Source: Phoenix dactylifera (lineage: Eukaryota > Streptophyta > Magnoliopsida > Arecales > Arecaceae). From it: a DNA stretch of 64,000 nt. Below are positions 1-12,403 of the stretch, one piece after another (position 1 is the stretch's first letter; every line of letters starts with the position of its first letter). The notes below the pieces were generated by a model that saw nothing but the letters and a program-made list of their open reading frames with translations, was not told where the DNA came from and ran no database searches. The position numbers and the translations under genes are program-made. The DNA is taken from contig NC_052395.1 in NCBI RefSeq assembly GCF_009389715.1, positions 25,097,482 through 25,161,481 on the forward strand, given 5' to 3'.

Positions 1-799
1 ATTTCCCCATATCAATCTCATCGTCAGAGAAGATAATGGTTTATCTTCGGCTGAGGCTCCCAACAAAACCACCTCCGGCCACGAACGCCCATACGTGGGA
101 TATCTTGCACCTTAAAGCATCTACAAAATTTTATGCCACTATAAAAATGAACAACGTGTCACCCAATGCCCCAGAATAGGAGAATATACTTACCAGGCAC
201 AATCTGCAAGCATATTATAAGCTAGTCAATTCAATCAGTAATGAACCAACCCTTGACCTGTTGCAGTCTCCCTGCAATCTTTCATCCAAAGTACTGCCAC
301 CTTTAATCACAAATGTACACTAAAATGTTGAGCTTGATAGGTTTCATAGTCTAACACAGAATGACCATAGCAACAGGTACGTCATCTTTGCATCAATATT
401 ATGCTGTTACCTTTTAAGATCCTGGTTATACGTGTTTAGCAGGCTCAATCTGCAAACACACGATACAATAAAAAACAAAAAAAAAAAATGCAGGAACGTG
501 CTCTCGCTCAATGATAGCATGGCAAACGGTTGGATGAAATGGCTCAGGCTCTGGGACCATGAAATGCTACGTTGACCTCAGTACATCTGAAAGCACCAGC
601 ACTCCACATTTCCTCTGCTTGTGGTAGTAAAAAGAAACCATAGCACCAGTTTCTCTTGTCGAAGAAATTATTTACATATGCTCATGACTTGGTTCAAAAT
701 TTCATGGTATTTGGTGCAACAGGCCTTCAACACCCTCTGAAAACTCCTCTACCAAGGAATTGGAAGGGAAAAATGAAACCGCAGCAAGCTGTTTGGTTA
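1..799. other. 3' flank of the methyltransferase gene, no other gene seen
   Basis: This AT-rich stretch lies beyond the stop codon of the minus-strand FkbM gene and probably holds its 3' UTR. A short A-run sits near 475-488. I found no coding signal on either strand. Confidence 0.5.
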
Positions 800-3700
800 C
801 TAATCTTTGGTGCAGTGAGCATCTGTACCATGCCGGTTACAGTGATGATAACCCACACTGCCAAGGAACTTCCTAATCTCCTCTGAACTGCTGTTGCTAG
901 CCTGCAGCAACCGCTCATCTTCCTCATATATGAGGTATGGGGCGTGCCCTTTTTTTCTAGACAGAAGCTTTGAGGCACCTCTCAGGACATGGGACTCCCA
1001 ACCTTGGACATCAATTTTGATCAGCAACACACGTTCTGTATCTGGAATGACTTCATCCAAGGGGATTGTTGGCACCTCTACAGCAATCTCTTCATTAGAC
1101 TTGAATGCTAGTTTTGCACCAGTTGCAGAGATGGCACTGTTGTCCAGGCGGCCAACCAACTGATTCATATAGCAAGCAAGAAAAGTATTTTGCTCGGCAT
1201 GAATAAATATCTGATAAATGTGAAATAACTAAAAAATTTCAAATGTGAAATAACTCAGGCTGTTCTCAATTGAGTCACCACACAATCATAAACCATAAAG
1301 TCGTCATAATTATGATTGATTATAAGAACAGAAATATAATAATATTTGATGTAGAAACCAAAGCAATTGTCTGAATTAACCAAATAGGTGAGCAATCATG
1401 TGCACAATGAATTTCTGAATAGGAAATTTGAAGTGCCGAGAGAACTGTTGGAGATAATCATATGGCCAGAAAATGCAAGATGTGATGTTACCATTAAGCT
1501 TTCCCTAAATGGAAAACCTCTTCTCCGCTCATCTTTCAAGCACGAATTTCCATCGACACACAGGCACCCTTGCATCATGAGAGTAGACAAACAGCATCAC
1601 AAACAATGACAACTCTGATCTCAACTAAAATAGAAACTTCAAACAAATTTTTCTCACACTGGTCCAAGTCAGCAATTCTCACATTTACAAGGGTCATGTG
1701 CCATGAGGCTTCCTTTGAATAAGAGTAGCCTGTGCCGAGCATGTCTTCTCAATCACAATACAAATGGCAGCTAGCCAATATATGAAGCTGTTACCATACC
1801 TACGCCGACAGCCTTGCCTACTCCATCAAGGCCATAGCATTCCAAACAGCACCTCCAAAAGGATGTGCCTTCCATAGTAGATCTGGGAGAGATTTGTGTT
1901 GAAGATGTGTATCATTTCACTCATCAATTAGCTTCCTCTAAAAGTAATATTTCTATCAATCATCTCAATTGTAAGAGCAACATACAACCCACCCCAGGTT
2001 CTGACATCAGTCCCAGCTCACTGCTGGCCTCACTGCAACTATATGGCTTGCCTGCCTGACTTCCTGCTGGTCAACCAGAAACAACACATACACACATAAT
2101 GAGGATCATTTCACTCATCTATGTTTTGTTTTGAGTATAAGCGAGTTCCCAGTCCTGCTTGGTTGACATTAGCCACCTAATCTGTATCCAGATTATGTTA
2201 GGGGCTAGTTTTGAACCTCTTTAGGTTGTTAAAAGCTATGATTAATTTGATTCCAAACAACAAAATACATTAAGAAAGTTTCTTCTTCAAGTCTAAGAAA
2301 TCATGGCTTTGTAACTAGGGTAATTCACCATCATTCAAGGCATTAACCATCAAATATGAAGTTGTATCTAGATCATCATGGCACCCATGTATATACCAGT
2401 ATACTATTACTTGATAGACTTTGCACTATCTTATTCTAATTCTCTTCTTTTGCCTTCTCCATAAATCATTGGGGTCAGTTAACACATCATAGGCCTCCCA
2501 TCTTCATATTCAGTTTTCTCCCACCTCAGAATTATTTATTTCCATTTAATTTATCTAGAAATTAAGGATACATGTCCCATGGATAATAAAGTATCACTTT
2601 TGGATGTTAAAGCTATACTAAACAAGATAAGCAAATAAAAATACTTACATCTCCAGACTTCAATATAACTTAACAATAGAAGATTGTCACATGTTCCTAC
2701 AATTTTATCCTGAACTACAAGCATGCTTGAAGTCATTTAAGTTTTCAAGCGAGTCCAATCCAATAGTCTTTGCCCCTCACCACATAGTTCTGTAAAATAT
2801 GTTCCTCAACCCTCTCCATAGCCATGTCACCATATAAGGAATTTTCAGTCTCAATTACACATTCATAAATTACACACGTAAGTTCCTTTTCTTAACCCCA
2901 AAACCCCTTCCTAAATGAATAAAAGAAATGTCCACTCTACATGCTTCTTAACATAGCCAGCACAAGTTATAGAATTCCAAGGATATATCTTCTGTACACA
3001 AACAGAAAACATGGATAAAACATTCACGATAAAAGTAATGAATATCCACATGGTATCACTTACATTTTTGGCATTTGCTAACATGACTAGCATTTCCAAG
3101 TAAAGACCTACTACAACATCTTACCCAAAACGTTTTCCATCACTACCAATCCATTGTTCAAATGCCTATCATAGGAGTTCGGCTAAATACTAACCATCTG
3201 ATAGCAATCCATGCAACAATAACAAGGAAACTTGTCAATTTTCCAAAACTATCCTCACAAATGAGCAATATAGTCGACCCTCTGCATAGTATTGAGCTCT
3301 TTGATTTTATATTCTACTTTTGAAAAAGTTTGAATATATAACCCTGACACTTATGGAAACAAACACTCATGCGGTCAAAGAATCCTTAGAAGATCTTATT
3401 GCAAATTCATAATTCAGATTATCACCTAAATTCTTCTAGTAATATAAAAAAAAAACTTATACAAGCAAATAGGGACAAAAACCCACTAGATAGTATCATA
3501 AGTTCCATAGGTCCACCTTAATACAAATCTACGAGGTCCTCTTGTGGAGCTTCAATTTTGTTTGATCACTTTTCAGAGTTTCCATATTATGCAAGTTTAA
3601 AAGAAAGCATGGTAGTTCATAAAAGTTGCTTCAACATACAACTTGATGCTTTTGTGATAATCATGCAGGCCTTGCTACTACTAACCTTCTCAAAATGCTA

Positions 3701-5834
3701 AATGTGTTATCTAAAAAATCTTGGAGAAAAAAATGCTATAATACAAGTTAGATATATAGCCACCAGTTTTGTCCTTTCTAGGATCCCCTTTTCCACTCCA
3801 TGCTCCACACTGGCATTTTATTCATTGAGTATACTACCAACCTTCTCCCTTAACAGATTACAATAGGTTTCAGCAGGTTTAAAAATTCAGTTTAGGTTTT
3901 GATTGGGCTAGATGAGATTTGGATGCTCTGGCTGTAGTTTCAGCTGAAAATACGAAAATTTTAAAGCTATCAAAAATTAGGAAAACAGAAATAAAGGAAA
4001 AATGAGTCAAGAAAATATATTAGAAATTATTTTGGAGCATATTGTATTGCTTGAGATTTTTGAGTGTTTTTTTTTGTGGTTTTATGCTGAAATAACATAA
4101 AATATAAATTCCACATTTTTTTAAAAAAAACATAATTCACATCATTATAGAGTGCAGAAAACCACTTAACTGTTTGCTGAGAATCTGACACATGATGGAC
4201 TACACACATACAGATTTGAGTTCTAGGGTAGCCAACCCTACATCAAAAAATTTATACCTTTCCTCTAAATTTCTTCAGATCCAACATTGCAGTGCTTCCA
4301 GATTTTCTCAAAGCTCACAAAGAAATGACTTCAAATTTTCACAAATAGATGAATACCTAAAAGAAGCACAAGTTGCCCATATATACAAATCACCTTATGA
4401 GTCTGTTCCGGTAGAAAAATCTAAAACTGGACATAATTTCAAGAAAATTGGTTTCAGCTTTGGAATGTAGGCCAGAAGTTCAAATCCTGACAATAAGATA
4501 TTATTAGGACTCCCATCTTCGTCTTTTTACACTGTTCTACCTGTAAAAGGCATCAAGCATGGTGTGCAAAACTAATTTCTGAATCTAAAAGTGCTCCAAC
4601 AAAATTTAAGGTTTATATAGCTAGTTATCTTAAGAAAAAACCTCACAAGTGATCACTTTATAAAAAGCATTAAGCTCATATGGATGGAAAATATACTTTG
4701 TGAAGAAAAATTCTATTGCATATTATGTGTAACTAGTTTGACTAAAAAGCCATTTCAAAAGTTATTGGGAATCCTTACAGTTGACAAAAGAAGAGCTTGT
4801 CTTATTCCTAAAGTAGAGCACATATAATATGCCTAAAAAAGAGAGAGAGCAGTAATTCCTCTTTGCATTGACAACTTAGTGAGACAAATAGATGTATTTT
4901 TGGCAAAAAGAAGAACACCTATTGGCCTCATTTGTAGCACCGAGTGTCACTTAGTATTGGTTATTCGATCTATATACCGTTATATCTTACATGTTTAAAT
5001 TAAACATCTTATTAGCATATATAGAAATGGAAAGCATTATGCATGTCGATAAAAGGAAACTAATGAACACCGAAGAACATCATTTTCAGTTCCCAATGTT
5101 TGGCACTTTCCATACTTCATGGGTGCAACATCAACAAATTCGCTACTTCCACTAATATCTAAAAGCTCATCAATCTCCGTATAACACCAAAACATCAATT
5201 TTTTTTTTTTACAAGACAAAACATCAAGAAAGAACAATACCTTATGGAAAGTAATGTTCCCAATTCGATCCGAAGCAGCTGCGGCAAACACAGTCACCTT
5301 GTCTGCCGCCCGATTCAGGAAAACACCATCACAAATTCTCTGAAGATTCTCGAACACCGGCTCGAACGCCACCACCCTGAACCCCATCGCCGCAGCCGCG
5401 AAGGTTGCCATCCCCACATTGGCCCCCACATCCACCACCAACCCCTCCCTGGCCTTCCCCTCAAGAAACTCCTGGATCGTAACCGAGATGTCCGGCTTCC
5501 GGAAGGGCTTCCCCTTGAGCATCCGCATAATATTCTTGTGAGGCTTCTCCGGGAGCGTACCGAGGTCGGCGAGGGAGTAGAGGAAGGGGTGGCGGACGCC
5601 CTCCACGACGCTGGCGAACACCGGCGACGCCTGCTGGCAGGAGACGCAGTCGAAGGGCCGGATTCCCGACCCTAGAGTTAGGGTTAGGGTTTCTCGTGCC
5701 CGGATTGAGATAGCGTTGGAAGAAGGGTACAAGAAGAAGAAAACAACGAAGAATGATATCGGGAGAAGAACAAAAATTAGGATTTTGGGAGAGAGGACCG
5801 GCAAGGGTTTCTCCCTCTTCCAAGCATTCGCCAT
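800..5834 (-). CDS. FkbM-family SAM-dependent methyltransferase, membrane-anchored
   Basis: Two exons on the minus strand: 5834-5241 and 1159-800, giving 317 aa. The donor follows His-Lys (AAG|GTATTG) and the acceptor is CAG|TTGGTT, both phase 0, so the frame runs straight across a 4.08-kb AT-rich intron. The start is the ATG at 5834. Residues about 17-36 form one hydrophobic segment, consistent with a type II anchor. The methyltransferase fold shows VVDVGANVG near residue 134 (SAM-binding loop), an FEP acidic motif near 157, and the IDVQGWE block in exon 2 that typifies the Methyltransf_21/FkbM family. The substrate cannot be told from sequence; plant members are poorly characterised and often Golgi-predicted. 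The gene lies head to head with LARP6. Reading past the exon 1 donor gives only a spurious tail. The family is secure; the substrate is unknown. Confidence 0.85.
1160..5240 (-). other. Single large intron of the methyltransferase gene
   Basis: This is a 4.08-kb AT-rich intron bounded by GT (5240-5239) and AG (1161-1160) on the minus strand. The short ORFs within it have no recognisable domain. I see no clear transposon termini; age may have hidden them. Confidence 0.7.
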
Positions 5835-6273
5835 TTTATTTGCCTAAAATGGAAAGAAAAAGTTCTCCCAACAGTGAGCTCAGAACCGAGCTGAGCACAG
5901 AGAGGAGAGAGGAGGGGGATCCGGTGTGAATCTTACACAGGAGATACGGACATACGGTGTATAAGCATAGAGTTCTTAAATGAAGGGCATTTTGGGAATC
6001 GAGATTGGATACACAGAATTGCCCGGGGCGTTGCACGAAAATAACGGAATTGCCCCTCAGCGTGTGGGTCTTCCAGACGGAGATATACAGTATATAAGCC
6101 CGGGTGGCCCTTGGAAGGAGGCCAAATGACGGAATTGCCCCTGCAGGTCAACGGGACTCCAACGGTCGAATGTCATGTGGGCGAAGGCTTTTTAGCGCGC
6201 GACGTGGAGTCAGTCCCAAGGAAACAGTTCCAAGAAACACTCCCAGCGCAGAAGCAAAGAGGAAGAAGTGGAG

Positions 6274-6329
<56 letters not shown>

Positions 6330-6395
6330 CTTGCTCATTTGTTTGATAGATAGAAGGAATCTGGGAGAGTGGGAGAGGGAGAGAGAAGGGAGGAA
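5835..6395. promoter_or_regulatory. Divergent promoter region between the FkbM gene and LARP6
   Basis: The two start codons face away from each other, 561 bp apart. A TATATAAG TATA-like box lies at 6091-6098 in the LARP6 direction. The word CGGAATTGCCCCT recurs at about 6045 and 6130, with a weaker AGAATTGCCC near 6014. Each full copy is associated with a nearby GAGATA...TATAAG block (about 5941-5965 and 6081-6098), which points to a partial tandem duplication of promoter sequence. The LARP6 leader ends in a long GA tract. Confidence 0.55.
6276..6326. repeat. (GA)n microsatellite in the LARP6 5' leader
   Basis: About 25 uninterrupted GA units lie 70 bp before the LARP6 start codon, with more GA-rich sequence up to the ATG. 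Such tracts are common in plant 5' leaders and can bind BPC/GAGA-type factors. The ORFs across it in several frames are artefacts of the repeat. Confidence 0.9.
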
Positions 6396-7132
6396 ATGGC
6401 ACAGGAGAATAAGGAAGGAGAGGCTAACGGATCGACCAAAGGGGCAGAGGCGAATGGGAGCGTGGGGTTTAAGTTCAACGTTCATGCACCGGAGTTTGTA
6501 CCGAGATCACACAGCCAAGCCCCGCCGATCTCCGGGTACTTCTATCCTTATCTTCAATTCTTTGGGAATGGTGGAGGTGGGCTGGGACCGGATTGGATTT
6601 ACTTTGCAGAGCAAGAGCCAGCGCATTTTGTCCCTGAACTGCATGGAAAGGTCCCAGGTCACTCCAAAAATAACAATGATGTGATTCAGAAGATTGTAAA
6701 ACAGGTATCTGTCCTATTTATACATACATCATACATACATATATATGTATATAGTTAAAATTAGTGGATTGAAATGGTCTTTTGTTACGTTTTCGATAGA
6801 GTAGGTTGTTGTTCATGATGTTCCATTATGATCACAGTTGATAGAAAAATAGAAGATAATATTTATTATACATTTTTTCTCGAAGGAAAACAGAAAACTA
6901 TATGCATTACGAGATGTGAAAACGTGTATCATGCTGTCATGCTGATAGTAATCTTTTATTTTTTTTCATTTTCGTTGGAATTTAAAACAAATGTTTATGT
7001 ACTGCTTACCAATCAATGAGATGTGGGTGTTTTGATTTTGTTATTTCATGCTCATGATGATCCATCATCTGAAAAGAGTTTCTCCCTATGGCAACGGGAG
7101 TTAGATAACAGTATGACAAGGTTTCTGCCTAC

Positions 7133-7165
<33 letters not shown>

Positions 7166-10100
7166 CCAAAAAAAAAAAAGAAAAAAAAGAGAGAAATGTC
7201 ACATTTTCTGTGGTTGCTGTTAACAAGTGCAGTCACTTTACTAGAAAGGCTGGAGTCTGTTAGTATCTTCAAGGTCTTCACGCAATAGAAAACCTCCTTG
7301 CTGCCTTTTATGTCAAAGACATGAGATTCAGTTTGTAACAACCTAGGATCTTACCCAAAATGACTAGCCAGAAAATATTATATGGGCTCCTTGATTCTGT
7401 ATAAGTTTCCAAGATCTACCCAGTGAATAACCGATGTGGGACTAAACACACGCCCGCACGTTCTCGTCAGGCTAAGAGTTCAAATCTATTCAAATCTAAT
7501 CACAAACATCGCGATCGACCTGTGGTCAGCTCTAATAGATTCGTGCTGCAGTGTCCTCTAATCCACATAGGTTATAGGCCAGGTCCGCTCTGATACTATT
7601 TGTAACAACTCAGGACCTCACCCAAAATAGCTAGCCAACAGGTATTATTTAGGTTCCTTAATGCTGTATAAGTACCCAAGATTTATCCAGTGAATAATCG
7701 ATGTGGGACTAAATACACGCCCGCACATCCTCACACAGCTTTTTAGTTAGAATTCCTCCACTAGCATATTTGGTATATGATATGAATTTAGGCAAAGAGG
7801 TACTGCCTAATAACTGTATACCATGCCTTGAGTATTTCAGATCACTTTTTGTTGCCCCTCCAAAGTACCATGTGACCACATTTACTATCTTAAAAATTGC
7901 AAAAATTATGTGTAGCTCTGGATAATTTTTGATATTTTTTGACTCAGCTTTAGATGGTATACCTTCATCATGAAGGATATCAATTGCCATTACATTGTAC
8001 CAATTGAATATCAGGCTGTATGAATTAACTTGAACCTCTCTTTTTAATGTTCTTTTCCAAATGTGTCCTGCATCTAAAAGTAGTGGAATGTCTTTTTTTT
8101 TTTATTTTTCTGTTTGTGGTTGTGTACCTGGCCGTTGCAGCGCCTATAAAAGTACTCTATTTCATATCCTTTTTTACAATGTTCCATCTTGTTTAATTTA
8201 TAATTAACGTGATCGTTCTGGCTTCACATTTAGATAATATCTAATATCCATCATGCTTTCCAGGTCGAATATCAGTTCAGTGATACAAATTTGGTTGCAA
8301 GTGATTTTCTGATGAAGATTATGAACAAAGATCCTGAAGGTTATGGTGAGGAAATTATGATATAAATTTTGAAACTTTTTGCTGCCTTTAGATAGGAAAT
8401 CTCATGCATACTTCTTTCCGAATTTCTTAAAGGGAAATATGCTTATGAATTTCTAACCCCTTATATGCACATAAACACATTCTCATTTTCATTCCACATA
8501 ATAATAATAATAATAACTATAATAATTATAATTATAATTATAATTATATAGCCCGTATCGATAAGTACCAAGCAGGTTATAATAAATTTTTTTGTTTGTC
8601 TGCTGGTAGAATCAACACAAGCCTATCTATTTGTTCTTATTGTTGCAGTTCCAATGTCTGTCATTGCATCTTGGAAGAAAATAAAATCTCTTGGCACTAA
8701 CAATCAAATGCTTATTAAAGCACTTCGGACCTCAACAAAGCTTGTAAGTTCTTACTCTATCTATGTTTTCTTTTTCTTTTTTCTTTTTTCTTTTTTTCTG
8801 CAGTAGGAGTCTCGCACATCTGCAGCTTTAATGCCATCTCGTTATTTGGTTTAATCTTCTCCTGCAGGTTGTGAGTGAGGATGGCAAAAAAGTCAGGCGC
8901 AAGCAGCCTTTCACAGAACGAGACAAAGAGGAGCTGCAGGTGAGCATCACGGAATTGGACATGCAGTCATTTGGGTTTCAAAAAGATCATAAGTATGCCA
9001 TTTATTCAATCTTCTACTGTCCCTTGCAGACTCGTACTGTTGTAGTAGAAAACCTGCCTGAGGATTACTCACGGCAAAACCTTGAAAAGATATTCAGTGT
9101 CGCCGGGAGGTTGGCTATGCCTTCATCATTTTAATTCTCTATATACTAAAAGAAAATTACAATATAGTCACACTGCCTTATGTTTATTGAACAGTGTCAA
9201 AAATATCCGAATATGTCATCCACAGGAACCCAATTCCGCTAGATCTTCAAAAACTGATGTGCTAATAAGTAACAAGGTATTTTTTTTTATTTTGTGAATT
9301 CATCATATTTTTATACAGAATTTTAAGGACATACCAAATCTTGGAAGTGGATAAAGAATATAAAGTACTACATGATTTTATGACTTCATCTTTTCATATA
9401 TTGTCTGCCATATTTGGAGATCCATTCCATTAATTTCTTTGCTCTCTGAATTGCATGAATTATTTCCTTGAAGCTGCACGCTTTGGTGGAATACGAGACT
9501 GTGGAACAAGCTGAAAAGGCGGTAAGTGATTTGAACAGCAGAAGGCACATACCTTTTTGATTACCATGCTTTTGGGTGTGGGTTTCCTCCAGATACTAGT
9601 TATTAGAAAAGCTTGTTGTCACCGGGCAGGTTGAGAAGCTGAATGATGAAAGGAACTGGCGAAAAGGTCTTCGTGTTCGAACGATGCTTAGACGCACCGT
9701 AAGTATATAATCCATATTCTTTCTCCCAACATTTGAGCTGCAAACATCCTTTGTCGAGCAACCAAGCTATGGGACTGCAATGGAAAACCCAAGTTCTCTG
9801 CATGAACCCTTATGTATTACTTGGTATATTCCAATAGTTCTAAGAATTTCCTTCGATTTCCATGTCCAGCCAAGGTCAGTGATTCGAACCAGGAGATCAG
9901 ACTATGACCATTTTGATATATTTTCTGAGGATGAGCAGTCACCTCCCTCTCAAACAGTAGGCTCACCACACATAGGACAACTACTTGAACACAGTGTAGG
10001 TGAATGTTCCATTATTATCTCATATTGAACACCCCACATAAAAGGAGCTTCTCAACTCTATATCTGATTGATATCTTGGTAGATTGAAGACAACCAGAAT

Positions 10101-10358
10101 ACCGCAAAAAAAGGGTGGGGAAGGGGCAGAGCAAAATTACATGGGATGGTCCAGAATCACAATGGTCGCGGCCTCCTGTCCCAATCTCCACAACCAGGGT
10201 GCCTTGGCCAGCCTGAAGCCACGAGCAAGCAGATACTTCAGGGTCCCAGGATGCCGGATGGAACACGGGGATTCACCATGGGCCGTGGGAAACCACTCAC
10301 CCCAGTCTTGGGAGCTTCATCACTGACATCAACAGGTTCTGGTCCCGTTGAGCTTTGA
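6396..10358 (+). CDS. LARP6: La-related protein 6 (PAM2 - La motif - RRM - SUZ-C)
   Basis: Ten exons: 6396-6704, 8264-8345, 8649-8743, 8868-8939, 9030-9109, 9195-9276, 9474-9521, 9630-9698, 9870-9995 and 10083-10358. All junctions are GT-AG and phases agree, giving 412 aa. Residues 26-37 (FNVHAPEFVPRS) match a PAM2 motif, which binds the MLLE domain of poly(A)-binding protein. The La motif follows at about 86-175 (IVKQVEYQFSDTNL ... FLMKIMNKDPEGY ... VPMSVIASW). The RRM starts with RTVVVENLP (RNP2-like) and carries HALVEYETVEQAEKA. The tail has RG-rich sequence and the SUZ-C block GPRMPDGTRGFTMGRG. PAM2 places it with the plant LARP6B/C type, RNA-binding proteins that act in mRNA translation, storage and localisation. 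Intron 1 holds a 31-base C tract and a TRIM element. Confidence 0.9.
7134..7164. repeat. Poly-C tract in LARP6 intron 1
   Basis: 31 consecutive C residues are followed by an A-rich stretch. The length is likely unstable between individuals and assemblies. Confidence 0.9.
7334..7735 (-). mobile_element. TRIM retrotransposon, copy A (LARP6 intron 1)
   Basis: Two direct LTR copies begin TGTAACAAC on the plus strand; the right one ends CCTCACA, and the left one has lost its terminal bases. They flank a short non-coding interior of roughly 150 bp. Reading the minus strand, a slightly changed tRNA-Met primer site (TAGTATCAGAGC) lies next to the LTR ending TTGTTACA. The conserved core GTCCCACATCG is in the LTR. 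Flanking pentamers CAGTT and CAGCT look like a target duplication with one mismatch. There is no coding capacity. It lies antisense to LARP6 transcription. Confidence 0.8.
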
Positions 10359-12105
10359 GTTCTGCTGAGTGTTCTGTTGGATTGTCAAAAGAATTCAACT
10401 TTCTTTGCCCAATGGGTTAGGTCTCAGTAGTGCCATCATAAGCTAATCATTATTTGTCATGATGTTCCTTTGTTCGTTTCTTTTGCGACTACGGTAGCTA
10501 GTTTATTCCAACTGTTCCTTCTTTTCTGTAGCTATGGATTGCATAAAGTTAAGTTTGTGGCTGGACATAAATATATTTGCTTTTTGTGAATGTGATTATG
10601 CGCAGAAGTTAGCTTCTCAGACTTCTAGTGAGTTTGGATAATGGTTGTTTAATATTCTCCATGATTTATAATGAAAACATGTCTAATATCTGAAGCATCA
10701 GTTCATAACGGCAGCGAATTATTTCAAAACCAAGCTAGCTTGTTTTTTCAGAATAAAGTTTGGTCAAAAAAAAAAAAGGAACTTCGTTCTTCAAGGTTCC
10801 TTCAGGAAATAGAGTATGTGCATTTGGCATTTGATCTTTCGTCCTTCTTCCAGAACTGGGATTGTCAAGGACTCTTAATTTTCTTGAACATATATGCACT
10901 AGAGATGATGAGAATAATTCCAAACAATCATATTATGCTTCTCTATAACAATTAAAACATATTATGAAATATGAACAACACTGTCTGCAACCTGCCTTCT
11001 GGTAATTATGAAAAATCACTTGCAGCTCCCTGCATGAACTTTAAATTATTCGACATTCCTAAGTTGTAGCTTTCAGGTGAAGTTGGCATATCTGCATGGA
11101 TGACAGTATTATTTCCGGATCCCTAATTAGACATTCAATGACTTGAAAAATGCCCAATATACAAGTTTGTTTTAAAGACTGCGGTGAGTTTGCATTATTT
11201 AAATAAGATTTTTTTTTCTTTTTGAGATTTCAGAGGTCCTTAATCAACTTAAAATGAAGTCGGCAGACTCTGCAATGTTAAGCAGAATTATTTTTTACTT
11301 CCCATAATCTTTAGTGACTTCCCCTGCAGGATTTTCTTCTTCAACTAGCATGATAGCAACGTGAACATAGCCGGGTTAGTGGAGGAAGTTGATCCCTTGC
11401 TTTTTTGTAACGTAAAATAATGTAAAAGGTAGCACTAAACACATTTTGCATAAAGAAATCAGGACTATTCTATAATCGCCAAGACTTTAGAAAGGGAAAT
11501 GCCTTGGAAATCAAATTAGCAGCCATTTATTCATCAAAATCTCCATTCCTTTCATGTATTTAAAAAATCATTTTTCGAATCTCACTGAACTCATGATGTT
11601 AAGAAGCTATACCATGTTAGCTGCTATATATTGGAGTTCCATGGATTGGTTTTGCTAGCAGTGCCCATTAAAAAATGTCTCACTAATCTTTAAACCTTCC
11701 ACTTTGGGGATCCACCACCTTGCTTATCATGCATGGTAAAAGCTTCTGTCGGGGTGGGCGGGGTTATCCACCAGCTTCGAGCAAGACGCTGGCTAACTAG
11801 CAAGAGTAGCAATTACCATTTACCAAGAATCTCCCCATTTCTGAGCTTGTATGTAGATGCATGCTTTTGCTACCATTTAACATTATCAAATTCGAATGTA
11901 CGTTAGTGGTTGCCAACTCTCTCCTCACGGAGAGAGAGGCTGGAGGCGTTCATGCCATGCTACTTACCCAAGAACGTGAAAATCTAGCGGGTTAGCGGGC
12001 TAGCGGGTAATCCTCTATTATTCCTTTAATCATGTTTTCGAAATGAGCACTTCCCAGTTTGATCCCCTTCTATTTTTTTTTTTACTCTTTTCTTTCTCCT
12101 AATAT
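10359..12105. other. Intergenic, LARP6 3' side
   Basis: AT-rich sequence follows the LARP6 stop and probably includes its 3' UTR. A short triplication of the type AGCGGGTTAGCGGGCTAGCGGG sits near 11987-12008. I see no gene. Confidence 0.5.
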
Positions 12106-12379
12106 ATATAAGAAAATATAAAATATATAAATAAATCTACTTCATTATATCAATTTAAGTTTTTGGGATAAATGGTGATTTTAACAGAATATTAGAGCAG
12201 AGGTTCTAAGTTCGAATCCTGTCTCAGCACTCTCTAATCCTATTATTAAAAATTTTACATATTGGGCTCACCTATTAAAAAAAATCCGGCCCACATATGA
12301 GGAGGAGTATAAGAAAATATAAAATATATAAATAAATCTACTTTATCCTATCAGCTTAAGTTTTTGGAATAAGTGGTGA
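12106..12379 (+). mobile_element. Second TRIM-like element, degraded
   Basis: Two nearly identical blocks of about 75-80 bp (12106-12186 and 12308-12379; shared core AAGAAAATATAAAATATATA) flank about 120 bp. The base order after the first block is that of a primer site followed by internal sequence (ATATTAGAGCAGAGG, a decayed form of TGGTATCAGAGC). Before the second block there is a purine tract GAGGAGGAG. That is LTR, PBS, PPT, LTR order on the plus strand. Changes in the PBS keep confidence moderate. Confidence 0.5.
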
Positions 12380-12403
12380 AGAATACATTTCTAGTCCTTC
12401 TAT

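Noticed and set aside
6104..6684. ORFs across the (GA)n tract
   Set aside because: All frames through GA repeats read RE/ER or SL/LS runs; no gene.
7023..7341. ORFs with poly-Pro or poly-Gly across the C run in LARP6 intron 1
   Set aside because: They are translations of a 31-base C homopolymer.
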